From CAYMRB01 sp964392615 (GTDB lineage Bacteria; Planctomycetota; UBA8108): 14,985 nucleotides of DNA. Positions 6,706 through 12,163 of this stretch are shown piece by piece. The DNA lies in the NCBI GenBank assembly GCA_964392615.1, contig CAYMRB010000249.1:1-14985 (forward strand), read 5' to 3'. The position numbers and the translations under genes were made by a program. The notes under the pieces were generated by a model. The model did not search any database. It worked only from the letters and a program-made list of their open reading frames with translations, and was not told the DNA's origin. Numbering within the stretch: the first letter of the stretch is position 1; each line of letters begins with the position of its first letter.

Positions 6706-7260
6706 CTACGCCCCCTCCGATCTCGACGCCGCGGGCACGCCGCGAGCCGCCAACTCTGCGTTGATCTCCCCGATGGCTCGCCGGTTGTCGCGAACGACGC
6801 CGAACTCGGCCGCAAACGCCCTGAAATGGACCGCCGCGGCGACGATCAGGAGCGCGAGATGAACCCACCAGCCGCTGACCTGACGCAGGGGGATCGCAGC
6901 GTCCTCGGCCAGCGCCCCGTCGCCGAGGAGGGCGACGGCGGCGGAGATCAAGCGGCTATGCACCTCCGCTCCGGAGAGGGCGACGGCGATGATCAAGACG
7001 CCGCCGGCGCAAGCCCACGGGAACGCGCGGCGCTTGAACCGCTTCGTCATCGGCACGTACCGCTCGAACAGATCCGGCTGGTCCTCGACGGCCTCGCGGA
7101 TGTCCTTGCCCGAGCCGATGAGATAGAACAGCACGAGCGAGTGCGTGAAGCAGAACGCGATGGTCGTCAACACTCCCGCGAGCAGGTGCAGCCGCGCGGA
7201 CGCCGCGTCACCGAGGACGACGCCGAGGGCGCTCGTGGCCACGAGCGCGAGGAGATCCAG
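6706..7260 (-). CDS. Small multi-helix membrane protein with membrane histidines, function unknown (5' end in assembly gap)
   Basis: The family was not recognised. From the first available start, GTG at 7242, the product is 178 residues. The frame stays open through 7260 into the N run, so the true start may lie in the gap. Three to four hydrophobic helices are visible: a short one at the beginning, LLAGVLTTIAFCFTHSLVLF (residues 20-39), about 74-92, and WWVHLALLIVAAAVHFRAF (125-143). Histidines 19, 34, 95, 128 and 139 (numbered from the GTG) lie in or at the ends of helices, a pattern compatible with b-type heme ligation. A charged loop GKDIREAVEDQPDLFERYVP follows the second helix. The gene ends 218 bp before nuoA on the same strand. 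A respiratory or quinone-linked role is inference from context only. No SdhC/SdhD or cytochrome bc signature was seen. Confidence 0.65.
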   Translation of the reverse strand: MDLLALVATSALGVVLGDAASARLHLLAGVLTTIAFCFTHSLVLFYLIGSGKDIREAVEDQPDLFERYVPMTKRFKRRAFPWACAGGVLIIAVALSGAEVHSRLISAAVALLGDGALAEDAAIPLRQVSGWWVHLALLIVAAAVHFRAFAAEFGVVRDNRRAIGEINAELAARGVPAASRSEGA

Positions 7261-7360
7261 NNNNNNNNNNNNNNNNNNNNNNNNNNNNNNNNNNNNNNNN
7301 NNNNNNNNNNNNNNNNNNNNNNNNNNNNNNNNNNNNNNNNNNNNNNNNNNNNNNNNNNNN
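7261..7360. other. Assembly gap (100 N)
   Basis: This is a run of exactly 100 N between the membrane-protein gene and nadA. The round number suggests a scaffold placeholder, so the true distance is unknown. The nadA stop codon occupies the first three bases after the run. The membrane-protein gene is open on the other side. Missing sequence may include its start and promoter or additional genes. Confidence 0.95.
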
Positions 7361-8368
7361 TCAGTCGTCGCGAGGCACGGCCATCATGCGGTCGAGGCTG
7401 CGACGCGCGCCGGCCGCGACCTCGGGCTCGACCTCGATCTCGAAGACATCCTCCTCGAGAGCCCGCCGAATCCCCGGCAAGTCGATCATCTTCATGTACG
7501 GGCAGTGCAGGCGACAGCCGATGCAGCCGTCTGCCATCACGAACTCTTTGTCGGGCCAGCTCTGCTGGAGCCGATAGACGAGCGCCCACTCGGTCGCGAC
7601 GATGAACGTCTTCGCGTCGGGATGGCGCTCGACGGCGGCGAACATGCCCGATGTCGAGCAGATCTCATCGGCGAGAGCCAACACGTCCTCGCGACACTCC
7701 GGATGGGCGATGACGACCGAATCGGGGTGCGCGGCGCGCGTCTTCGCGACGCTGGCATCCCTCAAGACGTCGTGAGTCGGGCAGCAGCCGTCGTAGGCGA
7801 CGATCTCCTTGTCCGGAACGTGCTTGGCGACCCAGCGCGCGAGGTTGCGATCGGGGGTGAAGAGGACGCGATCGCTGTCGAGGCTGCGAACGACGGAGAT
7901 CGCGTTCGCCGACGTGCAGCAGATGTCGGACAGCGCCTTCACCTCCGCCGTCGAGTTGATGTACGTGACGACGGTGTGGTCGGGGTAGCGCTCCTTCCAG
8001 TCCTCGAGGGACTCGGCGCAGATCGAGTCGGCGAGCGAACAGCCCGCGGCGAGATTCGGCAGCAGGACCTTCTTGTCCGGATTGACGATCTTCGCGGACT
8101 CGGCCATGAAATGAACGCCGCAGAACACGATGCGCTCGGCGTCGGTCTTCTTGGCCTCGAGCGACAGACCGAGAGAGTCCCCGAGGTGATCGGCGACGTC
8201 CTGGACGGCCGGTAGCTGGTAGTTGTGGGCGAGGATGACGGCGTTGCGCTCCGCGGCCAGCGCGCGGATCTCGGCCTGCAGCGCGCGAATATCCTCGACG
8301 GCGCCGGCGTCGACCTGCCAGGCCGGCGGCGTGGCGAAATCGATCGGACAGCGGTCAGCGGCGGACAT
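7361..8368 (-). CDS. nadA: Quinolinate synthase
   Basis: NadA condenses iminoaspartate with dihydroxyacetone phosphate to quinolinate in the de novo NAD pathway, using an oxygen-sensitive 4Fe-4S cluster held by three cysteines. The likely ligands are C110 (AAGCSLADS), C196 (YDGCCPTHD) and C289 (HCPYMKMIDL). Their spacing of 86 and 93 residues matches the C113/C200/C297 pattern of the E. coli enzyme. Other signatures are ILAHNYQ, FCGVHFMAESAKI, YINSTAEVKALSD, CCTSANA, HPEC and the ATEW segment. An extra CxxC (C282, C285) just before the third ligand recalls the E. coli-type subgroup. The ATG at 8368 has GGAG 7 nt upstream and gives 335 residues, a normal length. The open frame upstream is Arg-rich and not NadA-like. 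No nadB or nadC is in the window. Confidence 0.96.
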   Translation of the reverse strand: MSAADRCPIDFATPPAWQVDAGAVEDIRALQAEIRALAAERNAVILAHNYQLPAVQDVADHLGDSLGLSLEAKKTDAERIVFCGVHFMAESAKIVNPDKKVLLPNLAAGCSLADSICAESLEDWKERYPDHTVVTYINSTAEVKALSDICCTSANAISVVRSLDSDRVLFTPDRNLARWVAKHVPDKEIVAYDGCCPTHDVLRDASVAKTRAAHPDSVVIAHPECREDVLALADEICSTSGMFAAVERHPDAKTFIVATEWALVYRLQQSWPDKEFVMADGCIGCRLHCPYMKMIDLPGIRRALEEDVFEIEVEPEVAAGARRSLDRMMAVPRDD

Positions 8369-8420
8369 GGACGGGCTCCGGGGAATCGTGGGATCGCGTC
8401 GAATCGAAGGTGAACGAGCG

Positions 8421-8450
8421 AAGATAGCAAGCGTCGGGGGGGACGCGCAA
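8421..8450 (-). promoter_or_regulatory. Weak candidate promoter for nadA
   Basis: On the minus strand TTGCGC (8445-8450) and TATCTT (8421-8426) are 18 nt apart. Matches to consensus are three and four of six. The position, about 50 nt before the nadA ATG, is reasonable. The G-run at 8436-8442 falls in the spacer. Confidence 0.22.
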
Positions 8451-8648
8451 CGGTCCGCCGAACGGCGAGCCGCCGCCGCGGGGCGGTCGAGCCTCGCCTC
8501 TGTACGACGCGTGCGAGGGCGCGCACCGCACCTCCGGCCTCGCTCGCCGCCACCCCCCGTCCAACGCGGCGCGTGCTTTTCCGCGGGCCTTCGAGGCGCC
8601 CCCGAACAGTTCACGCAACTCGTTTCTTCAAAAGGGTTTGATTTGGCT

Positions 8649-8662
8649 GTGAATTTCTTCAC
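8649..8662. promoter_or_regulatory. Candidate Crp/Fnr-family operator upstream of plus-strand nuoA
   Basis: GTGAATTTCTTCAC has the GTGA-N6-TCAC core, and with its flanks reads TGTGA-N6-TCACG, one base from the E. coli Crp core TGTGA-N6-TCACA. It also reads as a 5-bp inverted repeat GTGAA-N4-TTCAC. Its centre lies about 50 bp upstream of the predicted start site and its edge 9 bp before the -35 hexamer, a place from which an activator could contact RNA polymerase. A related site lies at 6638-6651 before the other nuo cluster. Confidence 0.45.
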
Positions 8663-8671
8663 GGAATCCCC

Positions 8672-8699
8672 TTGAAGGGTCTGGGCACACTCCTATAAT
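8672..8699 (+). promoter_or_regulatory. Sigma-70-type promoter for plus-strand nuo cluster
   Basis: TTGAAG (8672-8677) and a perfect TATAAT (8694-8699) are separated by 16 nt, inside an A/T-richer stretch of an otherwise GC-rich region. Transcription would start near 8706, about 95 nt before the nuoA ATG. The -35 hexamer is embedded in the palindrome CCCTT-G-AAGGG (8669-8679), which could be a binding site for a regulator that competes with polymerase. This is the most convincing promoter in the window. Confidence 0.7.
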
Positions 8700-8705
8700 G
8701 CGCGA

Positions 8706-8733
8706 CGACCGGCGCGAGCGAGATCGCCGGTCG
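8706..8733 (+). repeat. Perfect 9-bp stem-loop at the predicted 5' end of the nuo transcript
   Basis: CGACCGGCG (8706-8714) and CGCCGGTCG (8725-8733) are exact reverse complements around a 10-nt loop. The left arm begins at the predicted transcription start, so the mRNA might carry a hairpin at its 5' terminus, a structure known to protect mRNAs such as E. coli ompA from decay. Overlapping palindromes CGGTCGACCG (8728-8737) and GACCGCGGTC (8733-8742) allow other folds or DNA-level recognition by a repressor. Confidence 0.5.
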
Positions 8734-8800
8734 ACCGCGGTCCGGCCGTTGCGTCCCGGACACGTCTCCTTTCTCAGGATCCCGTGGACGAGGCGGGGCC

Positions 8801-9190
8801 ATGGACCTTCTAGCCGAGAGCTACCTCCGTCCGTACGTTCCCGTCGCGATCTACGCGGCCATCGTCCTCGCGACGGGCGGCGCGATGATCGGGCTGTCGA
8901 TGCTCTTCGGCCCTCGCCGTCCCGCTCCCGGCAAGGCGAGCCCCTACGAGTGCGGCATGCCGATCTTCGGCAGCGCGCGGCAGAAGTTCTCCGTGCGCTT
9001 CTACCTCGTCGCGATCCTGTTCGTGCTATTCGACATCGAGACGGTCTTCCTGATCCCCTGGGCCGTCACGTACCGCGACTTGCTCCCGTCGCTCGGCTTC
9101 TTCATCGTCGCCGAGATGCTGGTCTTCGTCGGGATCCTGATCCTCGGATTCGTGTACGCCTGGAGGCGCGGAGGCCTCGATTGGGATTAG
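8801..9190 (+). CDS. nuoA: NADH-quinone oxidoreductase subunit A, second copy
   Basis: This is the first gene of the NADH-type complex I cluster. The 129-residue product has three hydrophobic helices and the family motifs KASPYECGMPIFGS, FYLVAILFVLFDIETVFLIP and the ending FVYAWRRGGLDWD. The ATG at 8801 has GAGG at 8790-8793, 7 nt upstream, a good ribosome-binding site. It is shorter than the product at 6035-6487, which has an added C-terminal tail, and the sequences are clearly different. The last codons overlap the start of nuoB, so translation of the two is probably coupled. Confidence 0.96.
   Translation: MDLLAESYLRPYVPVAIYAAIVLATGGAMIGLSMLFGPRRPAPGKASPYECGMPIFGSARQKFSVRFYLVAILFVLFDIETVFLIPWAVTYRDLLPSLGFFIVAEMLVFVGILILGFVYAWRRGGLDWD
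9170..9174 (+). promoter_or_regulatory. Ribosome-binding site that fixes the nuoB TTG start
   Basis: GGAGG lies 6 nt upstream of the TTG at 9181, within the end of nuoA. It is the reason to place the nuoB start there and not at any of the upstream starts that its long open frame permits. Confidence 0.7.
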
Positions 9191-9690
9191 AGAAGCTCTT
9201 CGGTGACACGATCGTCACGACGACGGTCCAATCGGTCGTCAAGTGGGCGCGCAAGAGCTCGCTCTGGCCGGCGCCGTTCGGCACGGCCTGCTGTGCGATC
9301 GAGATGATGGCGACCCTGTCGGGGCGCTTCGACATGTCGCGATTCGGTGCCGAGGTCATCCGGTTCTCGCCGCGACAGGCGGACCTGATGATCGTGTCGG
9401 GCCGCATCTCGATCAAGATGATGCCCGTGCTGCTCAAGATCTACGAGCAGATGCCGGAGCCCAAGTGGGTGATCTCGATGGGCGCCTGTGCGTCGAGCGG
9501 CGGCGTGTTCGACACGTACACGCTCGTGCAGGGTGTCGATCAGTTCATCCCCGTCGATTGCTATGTCCCGGGCTGTCCGCCGCGACCCGAGTCGCTGCTC
9601 GATGCCCTGATCAAGATCCAGGCACTCGTCAGCGAAGAAGAGGACCCGGAGTTCCTTCCGGTGCCTCGGAAGCCCGCGACCGACGCCTGA
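9181..9690 (+). CDS. nuoB: NADH-quinone oxidoreductase subunit B, second copy, cluster N2 (TTG start)
   Basis: This is the N2-cluster subunit of the second complex I. All four ligands are present: C37-C38 in GTACCAIEMM, C103 in SMGACASSGG and C132 in VPGCPPRPE. From the TTG at 9181 the product is 169 residues and begins MGLEKLFGD, then WARKSSLWP, a normal NuoB N-terminus. GGAGG 6 nt upstream supports this start, which overlaps nuoA by 10 nt. The frame is open much farther upstream, but that part is antisense-like sequence across nuoA and was rejected. The C-terminus has an acidic patch (EEEDPEF). It differs from the NuoB at 5402-5953 over its whole length. Confidence 0.95.
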   Translation: MGLEKLFGDTIVTTTVQSVVKWARKSSLWPAPFGTACCAIEMMATLSGRFDMSRFGAEVIRFSPRQADLMIVSGRISIKMMPVLLKIYEQMPEPKWVISMGACASSGGVFDTYTLVQGVDQFIPVDCYVPGCPPRPESLLDALIKIQALVSEEEDPEFLPVPRKPATDA

Positions 9691-9743
9691 GACGACGACG
9701 ACGCCAACCCAACTGAGCCCCGTTCGGACCCTCGACCTCAGCG

Positions 9744-11741
9744 ATGCCCCGCCTGCTATCACCGACCGAGATCGTCGACCGGCTGGTCGAGCACTTCGGC
9801 GACAAGATCGCTGCGGTCCGCCCGCCGGTAGGAACTCAGCCCACGGGGACGACCGAGACCGATGCCGCGTCCGAAGCGGATTCGGGAACGGGACCGGGGA
9901 CGGGGACGGCAACCTCGACCGAGCGCATCTACGCGATCGCAGATCGCGAGCACGTGGTGCCGATCCTGTCCTGGTTGCGCGATGAGCCCGAGCTCGCGTT
10001 CGACTTCCTGACGGACGTCACGGTCGTCGACCACGCCGAGCTCGAGATCCCGGAGATCGGCACGCGTTTCGCCGTCGTCTACCAGCTCTACTCGCGCGAG
10101 CACAACCACCGCTTCACGCTGAAAGCGCGGGCCCCCGAGAGCGATCCGCGCGTGCCGAGCGCGACGGGCCTCTGGGACTCCGCGCTGTGGGCCGAACGCG
10201 AAGCGCACGATATGTTCGGCGTCGAGTTCGAGGGCAGCCCGGACATGCGCCGGCTGCTGATGCCCGAAGACTACCCCGGCTTCCCGCTGCGCAAGGACTA
10301 CCCGCTGCGCGGCCGCGGCGAGCGGGACGCGTTCCCGCGCTACCGCAGCGTAGCGACGCCGGCTGCGACGCGGAGCGAGTCGACGGCTCCCCCACCGGAG
10401 AAATCGTCGGAGGAGACGGCCGCAGCCGCCCGCGAGGATGCCGTCAACCCGACGCGCTATGTCGGCGAAGGCCAGCGCGAGTGGGCGGAGGCGGAGGATC
10501 CCGACTACCACGGCGACCACCCCGAGCCGCGCTTCTTCTTCACCGACGAGGAAGAGGACGACTTCGGCGGCCGGGTGATGACGCTGAACCTCGGCCCACA
10601 GCACCCCGCGATGCACGGGACGCTGCGCGCCATCCTGCAGGTCAAGGGCGAGGAGATCGTCAGCGCCGACACCGAGATCGGCTACCTGCATACGGGCTTC
10701 GAGAAGATCGCCGAGCACATGAGTTATCAGCAGTGGGTGACCGTCACCGACCGCATGAACTACATGTCGGCGATGAACAACAACATCGGCTACGCGGTCG
10801 CCTGCGAGGAGCTGTTCGGCGTCGAGCCGCCGCGGCGCGCGCAGGTGCTGCGAGTCATCCTCGGCGAGTTCGGCCGCTTGGCCGACCATTTCGTCTGCGT
10901 CGGCCTCGCCGGCATGGACGTCGGCGCGTTCAGCGTCATGCTCTGGGCGTTCGAGCGCCGTGAGCTGATCTACGACCTCATGGAGGCCGTCACCGGTACG
11001 CGCCTGACGACGAGCTACACGCGCATCGGCGGTCTCTTCCGCGACGTGCCCGACGACTTCGAGCAGATGGTTGCGAAGCTCCTCGACGAGCTCCCGCCGT
11101 TCATCGACGAGCTCTGCGGCATGCTCGTCGGCAACCGCATCTTCGAGGATCGCATGCGCGGCACCGGCGCCATCTCCGCCGAGGACGCGGTCTCCTGGGG
11201 GCTGACCGGCCCGCTGCTGCGCGCCGCGGGCGTGCCGTACGACGTCCGCAAGTCGCGGCCGTACTGCGGCTACGAGCGCTACGAATTCGACGTGCCGACG
11301 CAGACCACCGGCGACAGCTTCGCGCGCTTCGAGCAGCGCATCGCCGAGTGCTGGGAGAGCCTGAAGATCATCCGTCAGGCGATGGACGATCTGCCGGACG
11401 GCCCGGTCAACGTCGACGACAAGAAGACGATCCTGCCCGACAAGGCCGAGGTGTACCAGAACATCGAGGGCCTGATCCACCACTTCAAGCAGGTGATGTT
11501 CGGGCACGGGCTCGCCGCGCCCGCCGGCGCCGAGATCTACTCATCGACCGAGGCGCCGAACGGCGAGCTCGGGTTCTATATCGTGTCGAGCGGCGAGACG
11601 AACAGCTATCGCACGCGCGTGCGTCCGCCGTCGCTGTTCCACTACGCGGCACTGTCGAAGCTGATCGAAGGATCGATGATCAGCGACGCCGTCGCCGTCC
11701 TTTCCACCCTGAACATCATCGCCGGAGAGCTGGACCGTTGA
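9744..11741 (+). CDS. nuoCD: NADH-quinone oxidoreductase fused subunits C and D
   Basis: This single 665-residue protein joins the two quinone-module subunits that are separate genes in the minus-strand cluster. The C part (about residues 1-200) has WAEREAHDMFGVEFEG, then LLMPEDYPGFPLRKDYPLRG. The D part starts near residue 278 with VMTLNLGPQHPAMHGTLR and continues with GYLHTGFEK, SAMNNNIGYAV, TRIGGLFRD and the terminal LNIIAGELDR. Two low-complexity stretches are odd: a Thr/Gly/Glu/Asp-rich insertion at about residues 30-60 inside the C domain, and a Ser/Thr/Ala/Glu-rich plus acidic linker at about 205-275. The ATG at 9744 follows nuoB by 53 nt. No strong ribosome-binding site was seen. The stop overlaps the nuoE TTG by 4 nt. 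Confidence 0.96.
   Translation: MPRLLSPTEIVDRLVEHFGDKIAAVRPPVGTQPTGTTETDAASEADSGTGPGTGTATSTERIYAIADREHVVPILSWLRDEPELAFDFLTDVTVVDHAELEIPEIGTRFAVVYQLYSREHNHRFTLKARAPESDPRVPSATGLWDSALWAEREAHDMFGVEFEGSPDMRRLLMPEDYPGFPLRKDYPLRGRGERDAFPRYRSVATPAATRSESTAPPPEKSSEETAAAAREDAVNPTRYVGEGQREWAEAEDPDYHGDHPEPRFFFTDEEEDDFGGRVMTLNLGPQHPAMHGTLRAILQVKGEEIVSADTEIGYLHTGFEKIAEHMSYQQWVTVTDRMNYMSAMNNNIGYAVACEELFGVEPPRRAQVLRVILGEFGRLADHFVCVGLAGMDVGAFSVMLWAFERRELIYDLMEAVTGTRLTTSYTRIGGLFRDVPDDFEQMVAKLLDELPPFIDELCGMLVGNRIFEDRMRGTGAISAEDAVSWGLTGPLLRAAGVPYDVRKSRPYCGYERYEFDVPTQTTGDSFARFEQRIAECWESLKIIRQAMDDLPDGPVNVDDKKTILPDKAEVYQNIEGLIHHFKQVMFGHGLAAPAGAEIYSSTEAPNGELGFYIVSSGETNSYRTRVRPPSLFHYAALSKLIEGSMISDAVAVLSTLNIIAGELDR
9884..9905 (+). 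repeat. G-quadruplex-type motif inside nuoCD
   Basis: Four G-runs (9884-9886, 9890-9892, 9896-9899 and 9902-9905) are separated by loops of 3, 3 and 2 nt on the coding strand. They encode the Gly/Thr-rich stretch GTGPGTGT of the insertion in the C domain. The near-periodic GGGAAC/GGGACC/GGGGAC units suggest growth by local repeat expansion. Confidence 0.6.
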
Positions 11742-12163
11742 GCACCAGCCCCCCCCAAACACGGCAGCCCGGAGCCGAGCTCGAATTCTCCGCCGCCGGC
11801 AAGAAGCACGTCGAGTGGCTTCTGACGCGGTATCCGGAGCCGCAAGCGATNNNNNNNNNNNNNNNNNNNNNNNNNNNNNNNNNNNNNNNNNNNNNNNNNN
11901 NNNNNNNNNNNNNNNNNNNNNNNNNNNNNNNNNNNNNNNNNNNNNNNNNNGAGAAGCTCGGCGTCGGAGTCGACGAGACGACGCCGGACGGCAAGTTCAC
12001 GCTGCGCAAGGTCGAGTGCCTCGGCTCCTGCGATAGGGCGCCCGTCGTGCAGATCAACGACAAGTTCCACGAGGACTTGACCCCCGAGGCGATCGACGCG
12101 CTGCTCGCCGAGCTCGGCGCGGCCATGGCGACCGGCAAGTCGGACGCGGAGGGCGAATCATGA
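11738..12163 (+). CDS. nuoE: NADH-quinone oxidoreductase subunit E, 2Fe-2S (interrupted by assembly gap)
   Basis: This is the 24-kDa-type subunit with the off-pathway 2Fe-2S cluster N1a, next to NuoF. The TTG at 11738 overlaps the nuoCD stop (TTGA, 4 nt) and gives STSPPQTRQPGAELEFSA, then VEWLLTRYPEPQA before the N run. After the run come DGKFTLRKVECLGSCDRAP, with the second cysteine pair CxxxC, and LTPEAIDALLAELG. The first cysteine pair (CxxxxC in the family) must be in the gap. With 100 N the protein would be about 141 residues. Comparison with E. coli NuoE, recalled from memory, suggests some 70-80 residues are missing where the N run allows 34. The stop overlaps the nuoF start by 4 nt. 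Confidence 0.93.
   Translation: MSTSPPQTRQPGAELEFSAAGKKHVEWLLTRYPEPQAXXXXXXXXXXXXXXXXXXXXXXXXXXXXXXXXXXEKLGVGVDETTPDGKFTLRKVECLGSCDRAPVVQINDKFHEDLTPEAIDALLAELGAAMATGKSDAEGES
11851..11950. other. Assembly gap inside nuoE (100 N)
   Basis: This is a second run of exactly 100 N. The flanking nuoE halves fall in the same frame across it by chance or by true length. The amount of NuoE missing implies roughly 210-240 bp of real sequence, so the run is probably a placeholder and downstream coordinates are offset by about 125 bp. Confidence 0.95.

Larger units (their letters stand above)
8369..8800. other. Divergent intergenic region between nadA and the plus-strand nuo cluster
   Basis: This region of 432 bp contains no convincing gene. 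The nadA-proximal part (8369-8600) is very GC-rich, with a run of seven G (8436-8442) and a weak minus-strand promoter candidate. The part at 8600-8700 is clearly richer in A and T, and holds a Crp-like palindrome and a strong plus-strand promoter. From 8706 to 8800 is the nuoA leader with a perfect 9-bp stem near the predicted transcription start. Open frames that cross it in several phases are Arg- and Ser-rich and look like by-products of base composition. Confidence 0.7.

Noticed and set aside
6706..7260. Succinate dehydrogenase cytochrome b subunit
   Set aside because: No SdhC or SdhD signature was recognised, and no sdhA or sdhB is nearby. The histidine pattern alone is not enough.
8369..8662. 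Upstream extension of the nadA reading frame
   Set aside because: The added 98 residues are Arg/Pro/Ser-rich without NadA similarity. The ATG at 8368 has a good ribosome-binding site, and the extension would run through the palindrome at 8649-8662.
8698..9180. Upstream extension of the plus-strand nuoB frame
   Set aside because: It overlaps the whole of nuoA in another frame and is Arg-rich. The TTG at 9181 with GGAGG 6 nt upstream gives a normal NuoB.
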